From: Tomocerus qinae
Lineage: Eukaryota > Arthropoda > Collembola > Entomobryomorpha > Tomoceridae
Direction: 5' to 3'
NCBI GenBank assembly: GCA_020055645.1
Contig: CM034546.1
Location: forward strand, 90,582,001 to 90,646,000
DNA: 64,000 nt
A program made the translations under genes and the position numbers. How positions within the stretch are numbered: the first letter of the stretch is position 1; every line of letters begins with the position of its first letter. The notes below the pieces were generated by a model that was given only the letters and a program-made list of their open reading frames with translations, was not told the DNA's origin and ran no database searches. Shown here piece by piece: positions 42,301 through 54,535 of this stretch.

Positions 42301-45300
42301 TTTTTTGTGAAAACCTTATGCATGAACTATTGAAATGAATTCCGCGAATATCACTTGGGTCAAATAATTTATGTATAGTTATTACTGGAATCCATTTCAG
42401 TACTTCACTTGTTTTATATTTCATTTTCATGAAAACAAGAAATACTTTTTCGCTATTATGAAATAAAATGGTGAAAATGTTACACGGTTTAATTTAATTT
42501 AAATTTTAGAATTATGATGGCTTCTTGAGATTGAGACTGTTCTGGCACGTTCTGGTTAATTAAATTGCATGTGAATATTTCTACCATTAAACTAGGTATA
42601 CATATTTAAATAGTAGCAGCATAAAAACTTGTAGCGCAGTTATAAAAATGTGAAGGTACTGTAATTAAAAAATGCAAAAATAAACTTACAGAATGAGTCA
42701 CACTATAAATTACGTTATCTAGTGTTACTACTGAAGTACTGAATACATATTAGACTTGTTGTGAGTCAAATTAGCAAATGCCAAAAAATTGTCTATAATA
42801 TTTAATTAGTGGCTACTACAGTACATTGTAGCAGAACATTTTCTTTTATTACATTTTAAGTAGATGAAATTGTTCTAAGAACGTGATGTTGTCATTTTTA
42901 AGATCAGTTCGATCATTTCACCTTACCAAGCCTGATCTTGGTTTACAACGATATTTTTCTGAATTGTATCCAGTAATTAAAAAGGATTCCATCGTACAAT
43001 GTTCGTTATCATACGATCCTCGTACACTCTACCGCTATTTATTTCTTGGTCACCCCATAACCATACTTACCACAATCATAGCACACGACAGTATACCACA
43101 AAAGCATAATAAACAATCCTTAGAACAGAAGCTAAGACCCTGAGAAGAGTTACCCAACCGGAATAATAATATAAAAATAATTTTAGTAGAAGATACTACT
43201 GCTTGTATGGAGCGAGTCTTTGTTATAAAATATAGCCAACAAAATGCTTAGTTCTGAACAAGAGATTTGCCATTGTCTAAGGTGTAGGTTATGTAAAGAA
43301 CCTACTGTACCTCTGTGCTATATTGCTCTTCTAGACCTTTATGTAATACCACCATGTAATCTAATGAATGTATAGTATAGAAATTTTAACTAGCAAAAAA
43401 TTGCAAGCATACACGCTAGATGTAAATTACGCTTTGTAAGTATATTGTCTAAAGGGTAATAACAATGGATGGATTAGGTGCAAATCCTATGCATCTTTTT
43501 ATACAACTACGTATTTTGTGTAATTACATTCAGGTGGATTCCAAATTCATGGACTACGGCAAACAGAAGTTACATCTTGCATTCTGCGATGTAAATCATG
43601 TCATATCTTTGTAAGAATATAAAGAAAACCAGACGTTTCTTGTGCTCATTACAAAATAGGTGTACCAATCAAGAAATTCATACCTACCAATTTGCCTCTT
43701 TTTTGCACAGAAGACATGGAAGATTGGCGTTGGAAAAACTGAATCAGTTAAGTTGGGTGGAGTGAAATACAATGACTTCATATTCTCAGACTGTCGTCAT
43801 AAACACATTTATCCAGTTTTTCGTTCAATACGTGCAAAACTAACTGCTAATATATCACTAGGAGTATTACTTTTTTGTTCACACTTAAATTTTCTTAGGA
43901 ATTAACTTTGGTGTCTACATTTGGATTGAGTGCGTAGTGTTACTTTATAAATGTCGTTTTTGAAAATATTTTAAAGAAAACAATAAGACTATGTACTTCA
44001 ATATGCATTGTTGAGATGGCTCTATATATGAATTTATCAATTGAGAATGTAGTCGATGAAGTTTCCACACTGACAGCTTAAATACATTTTCATTTTCTCA
44101 AGTGCAAATGTGTGCTTAAAACTTGAAACAAAAAATTGTGAAGTAGGAATTGGTTGACACAATTGAAAATAACGGTAAGCGTATAGTGTGTTTAGCAAGT
44201 GGAAATTCCGTGTGGATGCTACTGGGTATAAGATAAAACAAATTGTATCAAGTGTGAAGAAGGAATTAATTGGCAGACAGTCTGCTGTAAACGGTGATGT
44301 TCTCTAGTTTTGCTATTAGGTCAAGGTGATATAATAAACAAGTCAAACATGTTCCTCCTTCCATCTTACTTCAATAAGACAGCCTCTCGTTTATAGTCTT
44401 AAATCAATGAGTATATAACCAACCCGCTTAAGCAAGAAAGATGATATTTATAGCACCCGTGTGCGTGCCTGTTTTTTGGATCCAATAGGTAATTACTTTC
44501 ATATTATCTATATTTACAGATAGGATAGGAAACTGACGTCTATCGAGGGATGACTACAAAATTCAATGCTATTGCATTTATATGGTAAGACAATTCCTTT
44601 TATAACAGTATTATCGATGGTTTCAATCCTCGCTCAATGCAAATGAATTGTTACACGTCAGGATAATTTCTGTATATGTAATTTGTGACTCTCTTTTAAG
44701 AGCAATGAAATGAATTACATAAAAAACGATTGCAAATTGTAAAAATAACCATAATTTAAAAACTAAAGTTTTTAATATTCATCACATAGTAGCTAGATAG
44801 TAGTTAGTAATTATCCCTAGTCCCAACGTGAACAACACGGCTAAGTTATGACATGAAATTATATTATAAACTGTAAAAGTATGACTCTCGATGGTATATA
44901 AAGCTGTGTACCAGAAAAATCAATGAACTGCATAATTTGAGATAACTTGCGAGATTTTTGTAGTAGCGTAGAGTGTATAGAGAGAATCAGTGTTGTTTTG
45001 TTCAAAGAAAATAAAATAGATGGGTAAAGTTTGTAGATAGAGATAAAGTTGATGTTGACAATGTTGATGGACTTGATAACTGAGTTGGGTTGGCATAACT
45101 TTTGGTTGGATGCAAGACACGTTTGGAATAGGAGTTGACTAAGTTAAATTGTGTTTGTTAAGTTAAGGACTGGCACTTAGGCGAGTAAAGTAAACGACCA
45201 AGATAACACAACGGGTCTTTTTCTTGGCTCTTGGTCTGGTCAACTGTATGTCGACTGAAATGAACTAGTGAACTGTAGCAGAGGAAAGACGCCAAGTTAA

Positions 45301-48300
45301 GCAAGGCACAAGTTTTGATCTTGAGTCCTTCCTAATGGCATTCTCGTCTCGCTCGCTCGCCTAGAGTTTCCACTTACCCACATCAGAGTTCTATCACATC
45401 AACTATCATCCTGCTAATATATCTATCGTGCTATGTTATATCAGCCGAGAACAAGCAACTAGGTGTGTGTTGTGTGATTGTGGGGTCTGAGCATGAAGTA
45501 AGTCAAATCAAGTACCTAAGTGGTGATGGTCATTCCAGTAGAGCCAGTCCAGTCCAAAGTCCCACAATCAGCTTATTCACGCAAATGCTGTTTTTGCTAG
45601 CATACAATTTGTCTACATACGTAAGCAAGTTAACCAAACCGAAGCAAAACAAGGGAAATCAACTGAAGGCAAACAAAACCATAAGACATAACTTGAAAAC
45701 AGTTCAGTTCAGTCGTGTGCTGTTGTGTGTTTAAGAAGGTAAGATTGAAAGTCCAGCAAATTCCGGCACTGTGAGTGAGTGAGTTCCAGTAGTGGGGAGT
45801 TGAGACTTTTAGCTCAGAGACTAAATAGTTAACATTGTTTAGCATTCCAGCACACTCTATATACCTTTAGCTAGTGGCCTCTCACCATACAATCTCGACT
45901 ACAATTGAACTTGTCATATGAATAATTTATTTTTGCATGGATACAGAAATGAAGGGATTTATTATTTCGTGGCCAACTTCCTTTCCTACCTTTGACGGGA
46001 ATAGCTACATATACTAGAATATAAATTATACAGCCACTGATTTGACTAGGAATCTAATAATACCACACACTCGCTACAACCAACCTCGAATTAATGTTTA
46101 ACAGAATATTAAAAAGTGTTCGCGCAAACCTCTAACAATAAGATTTACATACAAATAAAACCTCAGTTGCCTTTTACTAGTGAGTGGGAGTTCTGTGTCA
46201 GCATTAGAAGATATTTATTACCATTGCCCATTGACATTTACTTTTGTGTTGAATTTGAATTGGAACTGCGAGGTCAGAGTCACATCAAGTCACGTCACCG
46301 TGCCATTTGCTGATGTCATGTTCATAAAAGGGATTTTCAGTGTGAACTAGCTGCCCGCCTACCCTCCCGTAAGTGTTTCTCTGTTTTGTGGTGAAATGCA
46401 TGGATTTCAGTTCAAATAATAATATTATCGCGTGAATGATAAGAATGAACGAGAGTCAGCATTAGGTCCCAACTCGAGCAAAGCCACTAACTAACAAAAG
46501 TAAACTTATATACAAGTTAGTAATCCAAAACTATATGATATCTCTATATCATACATTATATATACATTCATAATATACAATATTATAGTAGAGTAGAGAG
46601 AGGTATGTCATTTATATGCAACACTTCGTATTGTGTGTTGTGTTATGCTATATGACATTCCTCCATACAAATGTAGTTAACATTAAAGTGCAGGACACGA
46701 CACACGTTACAGAAGTACAGGATGTAGTAGGAAAAGCATTTAGAACGTTTGCTTAATATTTAGAATGCACTACTACGCTCTAAACATAATATCACTGCTT
46801 ATATGTAAATAAGTGTTTGTATGTGTAATGTTATACCCTCTGCTATTACTGCAATCACAAAACGACGACGTAACATTGAATATGAATATTATGACTAGGA
46901 AAATGAAAATCGTCAGTCATAGCTAGCAACGTCATAGCACACTTTTAGATTAGTCTTTCGATAAACAAAGGTGGAGGAGTAAGAACACTATAGGACAGAA
47001 TGTTTTCCGTTTGTATATTTATGTCCTACATTATGAATGTACATGGACCACGTAATATAGTACATATACTGTGCATTAGGCATTGGCATTACGGTATTTA
47101 GGAAGGAGAAGGAAAATAACTGATAAAAGGCTGAAAATCTCAAGTGTGAGGGAATAGACAGGCTGGAGTATATAGTTTCGTGGGCTTAGGTTACTCATTA
47201 CTCAGACGAGACTAAACCACTAGCGTCGTAGTGCCGTGAAATACATAAACACAGGATTTTGATAAATAAAGTTCAGTAGCTAAATACCCAATGTTCTATT
47301 TCTATCCCTTCCCTGCCACATTTCCTAGGCACATTTGTTTCCAGATGCAACCAGGTAAATCCACTCTCTGTCTACATGTTGTGGTCTCAGTGTGAGTATC
47401 TCCGATTAGCAGTCCTTCCCGACTAGCTCACTCACCTTAACTTTTACAATTCCACATGCAAACTTACAATCTCCGATAAAATCTGTTATTTTTAGTCAAA
47501 TATACAAACCCACGTAATCATTAAATACTACTGAACGTGGGTCTAACCAAATTGAGATTGCATTTAGAATAGTTTCGGTGGATCATAAATAGATTTCGGG
47601 GAATTGCAGCAGAGAGCAGTGTCCAGTTGAGTGTCGTTCTGTGCAGACTCTAAAAAACTTTGTGAAGACATGCATTTCAAATTCTGTAGTGAGCAGACAT
47701 TCTAAAATCTAAAACTTTGTTCATCTGCATAAACAGTTCTGTTATTTAAACACATTATCTTCTGCTCTGCTGTACTAGAGGCCACGCGCATTTCCGTTTC
47801 TTTCCCATAACCTTCGTTGAGTAATTAAATCAATCGAATATGCATTGATCCTTGCTAGTAATCTTAAGTCAACTATGTATATAATCGTCAGTGTAGGTTG
47901 ATTATCCGTGCTCATGTTAAACATTGTGGTGACTGGGCAGTTTCCTTATGGTGATCCAATGTAAAGTGACTGTGTTAAATATAAATCATTAGTTTATTAT
48001 GTCATTAAAGGTTTTGAAAGCTCAAACGGAGGGGAAAGCCAAGTCAAGCTAATCGTGAGAAGAGACAAGCTAATCACTTGAAAAGACCAGCTGCATCTTT
48101 ATCTTTCGACTCTTCGTTCCATTGTGAGATTTCGTCGAGGACATGCCACAAGTTACAATTAATATGTCTTCTGTCCATATGAAAATGATTTTCGTAAGTT
48201 CCCTTGCAATTGTTTTTTAATCAGCCGATGCTATACATCTCAAGTACGCCCTCATTATTACGCATTAAGAATTCCACTGATGTCCATTCTACATTCTTAA

Positions 48301-50498
48301 GATACTTGAGACAAAGCGTAAATATATTCATTAGCTTCCTCATTAGCCTGTCAAAAATCTAAAGGTTTGCTCAATGAAACATATAATGCTTATGAAAAGT
48401 ACATGATAATAATACGCTACTCAACCATTATTATTACTAATCATCACGGGCATAACTTTTCAAGATAAATGCCTCTGTTTTATCATTATTTACTTAACTC
48501 CTAATTCTCCGTATTACATTCACCTAAAGCAGTAACAAAGAAATAATTAATGTCCGTTAACGTCCCTTTTCATACTCATGATAAAACTTAAAGCTCGGGA
48601 TTTCCTATTCTCCCATAGTTATTGTTATTTGATGGTATTCATGTAGGTAGGTACATGCACATCAGTCCATTAATTTTATTCTATTAACCAACTCATGTAA
48701 GTGTTAAAGAAGTAAGTATTGTATGAAGTTATAATTACAAAACTAAAAGTACATAAAATATTATATAGTATACATGTACATAGGAGCTTAAGTATTCATG
48801 GATTTAGGATACAAAACACTAATACAATCTATACTATACTCATACATACTTAAATGCATTCAGGATATTTATTATTATGAATTCAGACTTACCGGATGAT
48901 TGTTGGAGCAGAATGAACCGGAGTCTCACGTACTAGACAGCAGACAGAAAAGATTTGCGTATTTAATACCTACGTAAAAAGTAGGAGTGAATGGTAAAAT
49001 CCTGAGCATTAGTAAATAAGAAGTCTAGGCAATACAGAGAGGAATCCATGCGTGAAGTCGTGTAATTAAGAGAGAGCTACAATTTCATTAGGTTTTCCGT
49101 AATATTGAATTCGTAATAGGATCCTTGTCTTCACGCAGTAACCATAAAACCTTTTTTAACAATCGTCTAAAATAAAGTATAGTATCTAATTTAATGCATG
49201 AAGAAAACCCATTTTATTTTCTACCCTAACACGCTCTTCAAGTGAAAATATGAGTATACTTCAGGATTCAGGATGTTTATCTTTGCTATACTGCGATAGG
49301 TGCAAATGAATAGTATGTATTTTAACCAGAACGTTTTAATAACTTGACGCATTTCTCCATTAGTCTTCTGTTTTCCGTAATTGAATGTACGTGAGATGTG
49401 AGATGTGTTTAGTCAAGTGCGTTGCGTTTCGTAAGCACACTTGGTTGCTACATTTGACATAGCATCGTCTAACTAGAGTCATCCTTGAGAGTTGGGAGCC
49501 GGATCTTCATTAATTTCTACAGTTTCTAGTAGTACATGTGCGTACATTAAGGTAGGTTGACTGAGCACATGTTAGGTTGGTAATGTGGTAATACATTATA
49601 ATACTCAGTTTAGTTTATTTACATCTATCGCGTCATACTGTAACTGCAATAGAAAACCACAGTCATATTCTATGAATTAAATTTATTTTGCCAACATTAT
49701 TGCGTTCGTTTGCAACAGCGCTAGATCTGAAGCGATATCCGGTTAAAAGCAGTTTTCACAAACTTTAGATCACCTTTTAATTCGCAAAATATTGGTAACA
49801 TTCCATGAATTACACGTAGTACTGAAGCACTAAAGTAGCCGAGGGGCAAAAAGGCAGATTGAGCAATTATACCTTTTCTTTTGTTGCAAATAATTCATTC
49901 CCACACATTTTAATGTGATTTTATCTCACGGGGTAAACAAAAACAATGACTTGGTCTTGGCCATGCAAGTATTCATCTGTTGAATCTTAGCATAATGCTC
50001 ACTACAGAAAATCTGAATAAACACACGTTTATTTAAATAAAATTGTCTTGCTAAACAATATCAACTATTTAAGTTCATTTCTATAATCCATGGGACAAAG
50101 GCATCAAATGCTGTAGTAACTCATAATGACGCAACTTGTGAAAGTATACCAAAGAGTGCTCAAAAAAGAGGAAATGTAAAATAACGTTTATTTCAAGGAT
50201 AGATGTATTAAATAGGTGCCTTTAAAGGTGATATTAGATAACACCAGACCACAGCGTAGAAAATGTAATAAGCAATAATAATTTACGCAGTTGCAGTTAA
50301 CTGCAGATAATGTAGATTCGTAGCAAACCATAAAAAAAGTTAGTTTAATACTATGCAGTAAGCAACTATGTGTTATGCGAGGCATTGTGAGATTTTATAG
50401 CAACAGAAAAAATCCTATTTATTATCATCATTATTTTTGTGTTGTGTATAATATATGTATTGTAATTGTATAGTGTTGGCTGTTGATTTAACGTACAG
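33370..50498. other. Gene-free AT-rich DNA upstream of spätzle
   Basis: No supportable gene is visible. Open frames are short and unrecognised; the one at 42883-43143 (+) starts at GTG with an in-frame ATG three bases later and matches no family I know. A GATA tetranucleotide run of a few units lies near 37105, and an AT-rich TATA-like low-complexity patch lies near 46535-46590. The stretch may hold an untranslated first exon and control elements of the spätzle-like gene, because the DNA just before that gene's ATG resembles a splice acceptor. I cannot point to a promoter with confidence. Confidence 0.5.
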
Positions 50499-50500
50499 CA

Positions 50501-52823
50501 ATGAGATTTATTGTATTTCTGATGCTATATTTTTGCGTATTTACCTTACAGACTACAATAATGCTTGTCCCCTGTTTTCTGATTGAATCCTTTGCTGAAC
50601 CAACTGCCTCCCCAGCCTTACAACGAGCCACAGCCTCTTCATCAAACAGCAGAAGTTACAGCAATAACAACTTCCGACTACGAAGTTCCAACGAAAACTA
50701 TGATCCTAAGAAAAATGAAGGTATTTTTGATGACAGTGCCAGAGACAGTAGAGATTCTGATCGTTGGTTACTATCTCCCCGAAAACAGTATCGTTATTAT
50801 AACACAAGGTATGACCCAATCGCCACAGCTGCCTCGTCTCAGTACACAAATATTTACAGAAATCGAAATCTATTTTCAAAGCCAAACTGGATCTCAGGAA
50901 AACACGACAATATTGAAAGTGTAGAACAACCCAATGAAGGTATTGTTTATTATTCTGCTGGCGGAAGACTTTACGATGCCAGAGGAACTTTTCCAACTAG
51001 AATGGCTCCCACCAACACTGAAGTATACATGAAAACAACCGCAGAGCCTCGAACAGCTCCAGCCACTGAAGTTGCCTCTGTGACAGAAAGGCCTACAACG
51101 ACACATGAGATGCATGCAGAAATATCCGAATTTGATAGTGCCTATCAAGAGAATTTAAAGAAAAAGGACAATGATCGGAAAATTCCTCCCCGATTCGGTG
51201 CAAGATACACAGAACGAGCAACTGATCACTATTCAGCGGAAGCAACTGAAAGACAAGATAAACGGACACATTTCCCCAGCGATGAAGACGACGCCATAGT
51301 ATTCCCCACAACACCTATCTTCGGAAAAGATTATCTCCGTCCGACCATGGATTACGATCCTAATTTTCCAACTGTACAGCCATTGGACCCAAATGATTTT
51401 GCTGAATTGAGGAATTTAATTGAAGCAAGAAAGAAAACGGATGTAGGCAATAGAAATTCACAAATGGTACACTCTAATAAGAACTTAAAACCTCCGATTT
51501 GCAAAGATCCCAGCGGCTACTGCACTGACAGTCCCGATTACCCCAAGTAAGTTTTTCTAATTAACGGTTGCATTTAGTTATGGAAATAGGACACATTGGT
51601 CTTACATACATTTTATTCTTTTTTAGAGACATTCTAAATAGTATACTGGAAAATTCGGTGAAACCAAACGTTTTCCAGCAGATATTTGGTGATAGTTTGG
51701 ATAACAGCTCTGTAAGTTACTTCATCCTGTACATAGACTAACCATATTATGTTTAATTTGTAGCTATAAATGTGCGTAGAAGTTCAAAATTAACTTCTCA
51801 ACTAATTTAAAACTACTGTTTTTAACAGAGCAATGAAGCCCAAGAACTGAGTGGACGAATCGATCTTCCACAGGAAGTACCACTTTGTGCGTCAGTCGTA
51901 AGTCAAAGACAAACCATTTGATTCCATAAAAGTCTTTCTAGGAAGCAATAATTTGAGTTTGAGTGTGCTAATATATTTTATTGTGGTAATCTGACTCAGG
52001 AACATACGATCTACCCTAAAGTGGCCCAAAATAAAGAGGGCAAATACATGTACGTCGTCAACCACGATGAATACATCCAAGGAGTTAAAGTCGAAAAATG
52101 CCTGTGAGTATAACATTTATATTATACATATATAGTCTGTATGTCATGGTAAAAGAAATTATTCCCAGTTACAACGTCTATTTTCGTAGTATCAGCAGAA
52201 AGTCTTCTAGTGCTGGTCTTCTCGAAAAGTAAATGATTAGAATGTAGCGGAACGAAACAAGAGGCAATAAAACGGACGGGAATTAATGAGATTTTTTATT
52301 GTGTTTTTTGTCCAGAGGGGAAAGTGGTGGTTGCCAATTTAGCGACGGAAGTCCGACAGGTTACCAAACGTCGTGCAAACAGAAATATATTTACAAGAAA
52401 CTATTGGCTTTCAACGAAGGAAAAGCTATGACTGATACTTTCCGATTACCTTCCTGTTGTGTTTGTTACATCAAGTCTTCTTTTGTTTCCGACAGAATCA
52501 ATGCAGATACGAGTCCAAGTAATCTAAGTAGTTCTAAAAAAGTAAACACTAAAAGTCAAGTAAGATCTACTTCTGCCCCGACAGGCAGTAGCACTAGTGC
52601 TAACGTATTAATTACTAACAATGACGATGCTGTGGCCACGGAGTTACCAGACTCCGAGGCATTAGCAGGGAGAACTGATAAAGTAGTAGAAAATGCTAAT
52701 AATTCGACTGCAACATTCAGCCATGATAATCTTAATAGTGATAATTCAAGTTCAAGTACTGCTAGTAGCACAGGCAAATCGGGACAAAATGTAGCGAAAT
52801 CCGGAGCTGCCAGATCGTTTTAA
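50501..52823 (+). CDS. spz-like: Spätzle-like Toll ligand (cystine-knot cytokine precursor)
   Basis: This is a secreted pro-cytokine of the Spätzle family, the ligands of Toll receptors in arthropod immunity and dorsoventral patterning. Exons are 50501-51546, 51627-51711, 51829-51897, 52000-52103 and 52316-52823, all with GT-AG junctions that keep frame, giving 603 residues. Residues 1 to about 30 form a hydrophobic signal peptide. A long low-complexity pro-region rich in Ser, Thr, Asn and Arg follows, and near its end has the family motif CKDPSGYCTDSPDYPK (about 334-349). The cystine-knot domain spans about 397-487 with seven cysteines (397, 434, 441, 455, 482, 483, 485), the count seen in Drosophila Spätzle, and with HTIYPK, VVNHDEY and LPSCCVC blocks. 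VYPK-like and NNDEY-like blocks resemble Spz1 more than Spz3-6, but the subfamily call is tentative. A Ser/Asn/Thr-rich tail of about 115 residues after the knot is unusual. AACGTACAG just before the ATG could be a splice acceptor, implying a distant 5' untranslated exon. Confidence 0.9.
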
Positions 52824-52965
52824 TTAAATGGATAGTATTTAATTTAGTAGACTTAAGACGTAACTAACTTATCTCAAGCTGTGTTATATGTTTCATATTA
52901 TGTTGTTGATAATGATAATTTAAGTGTTCAAAATGCATTATTACAATTAATTATTATTATATACT

Positions 52966-52976
52966 AATAAAATAAA
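52966..52976 (+). terminator. Poly(A) signal of the spätzle-like gene
   Basis: Two overlapping AATAAA hexamers (52966-52971 and 52971-52976) lie about 145 bp after the stop codon in AT-rich DNA. They are the first such hexamers downstream and are the likely 3'-end signal. Cleavage was not observed, so this is inference. Confidence 0.6.
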
Positions 52977-52980
52977 ATAA

Positions 52981-53569
52981 CAGAAAATATTTGTAGATAA
53001 CCGAATAATCTTAGACTTTACATATCGGTGTGGAAATTTTAAGTTGTTAAGCCACAGTCATATCTAATATCAAATAAGCACATACGTTGGCATTGGCATT
53101 ATATCAATCATTCATTCTAGAAAAGCACTTTTACTAAACTGAGGCTTCGCCACATTGTATGCACTAAATAACTTAACTATTTTCTTTTCGGATTTAATGA
53201 GTCACCGACCAGTGACCAGACCAGCGACAAGCAATAATGAGTGTAGATAGAGATTCAAGGATTCAGAAATTGACAATTAATTGTTATATCGTATCTATAC
53301 ATAGTCGTATTTATTTCATCTTCTTACTACTTAACGCATATTTGACTGATTTAGTCTTTAATTTAATATTCAATTTGTTTCATTAAGTTTCTTGCTTAAG
53401 TCATTAAATGTATTAGAGGAAGCTATAGTATTAGCGACAGCCATAATTACAGTATTTTAACTTTTAACAAACTTTACTGTTCCATTGTGGATGAATTTTT
53501 ACATGAAGTGTCTTCGAAGGTCTTGGTAGTTTGGCCATAACAACAATAACAAGGTTTCTATTCCTCAGA
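52981..53569. other. Convergent intergenic / 3' UTR region
   Basis: This lies between the convergent 3' ends of the spätzle-like gene (+) and the small membrane-protein gene (-). No ORF of note is present. A TTTATT at about 53310 (AATAAA on the minus strand) could end the minus-strand transcript. Otherwise I see only AT-rich sequence. Confidence 0.5.
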
Positions 53570-53917
53570 TCATTCTGGAATTTGGTTCAGGTTGTTGTTA
53601 TTTGCATTCGCATTGTTACCTCCCATATATTCGGATATGAAGGTTAAAACACAATTCGGGATTGGAATTCTTGCAGTGTACATCAGAGTTATCACAAAAT
53701 CCCAGAATCCAACTGGTGGCCGACCGTTGAAGTGGTTATGGTTAGCGTAGTAGGCCAGATAACAGAAGACGAGGATTAAACTCGTTACTGCTAAGACCAC
53801 GAGCATGTAGTTAATGAGACATGCAGCCAGTTTCAATAAGACGGGGAGAACTGCGATCCCCACACAACCCACAATCAGTTGTTCCCAGGAGAGTCCAAAT
53901 GGTGTTTGCCCAGTCAT
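53570..53917 (-). CDS. Small multi-pass membrane protein of unknown function
   Basis: This is an intronless ORF of 115 residues with an ATG start and TGA stop. I do not recognise the family. Three hydrophobic stretches are visible: about residues 14-34, 37-58 and 71-96, the last interrupted by the short motif ARIPIPNC. The loop between the second and third holds HNHFNGRPPVGFWDF. The C-terminus is an Asn-rich hydrophilic tail (NNANANNNN). There is no obvious cleavable signal peptide; the first membrane segment begins after a short polar N-terminus. It is convergent with spätzle and divergent from the orphan gene at 54536, with about 620 bp between start codons. The length of the frame, the clean ATG and the amphipathic loop pattern make it a probable gene, but support is only intrinsic. 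Confidence 0.65.
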   Translation of the reverse strand: MTGQTPFGLSWEQLIVGCVGIAVLPVLLKLAACLINYMLVVLAVTSLILVFCYLAYYANHNHFNGRPPVGFWDFVITLMYTARIPIPNCVLTFISEYMGGNNANANNNNLNQIPE

Positions 53918-54237
53918 TTTTGGTGGTGGTAGTACGAATGCTTTTTAAAAGATTTTGCGTTCAAAAAATATTTTTTATAGATGTCTTTCAAAAATAAATT
54001 AATAAATGTTGGGTAATAAAGATTTTGTAATAATGGCAGTACAAGAATATTGACTAATATTTTACAATATTTTAGACGTTTCGAGAGATAAAATTTTAGA
54101 CTAGAGAGACTATTGTCGTCATTGGTAACTGCTGAAATCTAATAGTATCTGCGTCCCAATATTCTATTGTATGCAACCCAAAGAACCTAGAATACCTACT
54201 GTAGTGTAGACCAAAATATAGCCAAAACTTTCACTAA
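53918..54237. other. Divergent intergenic region
   Basis: This AT-rich DNA lies between the membrane-protein start (-) and the inverted-repeat module upstream of the orphan gene (+). It presumably holds the promoter of the membrane-protein gene. I see no specific core-promoter motif that I would defend. Confidence 0.45.
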
Positions 54238-54478
54238 AAACCAACCCGTGGCAGATCCCCATGGAAAAATGAAAAAATGAAAAGTGGGTGGGAAAGCTCG
54301 CCAATTGACGTCATTGGCGAGTGTGTATTTAAATTGAGATCCCCAAGTGGGGGAAATTAGGGATCGGCTGTAGTCATGTAAATTTTCCACACATTTTCAC
54401 TTGTTCCGAACCCCCAATAAATCGAATAATCTGCCATTCCTTTTCTATAATATTATATTCTATATTCCTTGCTAAAAA
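54238..54478 (+). repeat. CRE/CCAAT module, copy 1 (inverted partner at 58187-58428)
   Basis: This stretch is found again in reverse orientation about 4 kb away. Shared blocks, in order, are ACCAACCCG, ATGAAAAGTGGGTGGGAAA, the CRE/CCAAT palindrome, GAGATCCCCAAGTGGGG, AGGGATCGGCTGTAGTCATG, TAAATTTTCCACACATTTTC, GTTCCGAACCCCCAATAAAT and a TATAATATTATATTC-like AT tract. The copies differ by scattered substitutions and small indels. Copy 1 ends about 60 bp before the ATG of the orphan gene on the same strand, so it occupies the place of that gene's promoter. It may be a promoter duplicated by inversion, or a repeat family that brings promoter-like sequence. Confidence 0.8.
54297..54321. promoter_or_regulatory. 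CRE flanked by inverted CCAAT boxes (copy 1)
   Basis: This is a palindrome with CTCGCCAAT on the left and ATTGGCGAG on the right around the CRE octamer TGACGTCA (54306-54313). CREs bind CREB/ATF bZIP factors and CCAAT boxes bind NF-Y; both are common in core promoters. One extra T breaks perfect symmetry in this copy. It lies about 215 bp upstream of the orphan gene's ATG. Function is inferred from motif content and from conservation with copy 2. Confidence 0.55.
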
Positions 54479-54535
54479 CTGTTTCGCTCCCGAAAAGGAA
54501 AATACCACAAAACTGAAGAGACGAAAAACAGCAAA

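Noticed and set aside
42883-43143. 86-codon frame with a non-low-complexity protein
   Set aside because: It starts at GTG (ATG one codon later), matches no family, and has no neighbouring exon. Kept only as a remote possibility.
50706-51314. Minus-strand frames opposite spätzle exon 1
   Set aside because: They are shadows of the plus-strand coding exon and have no features of their own.
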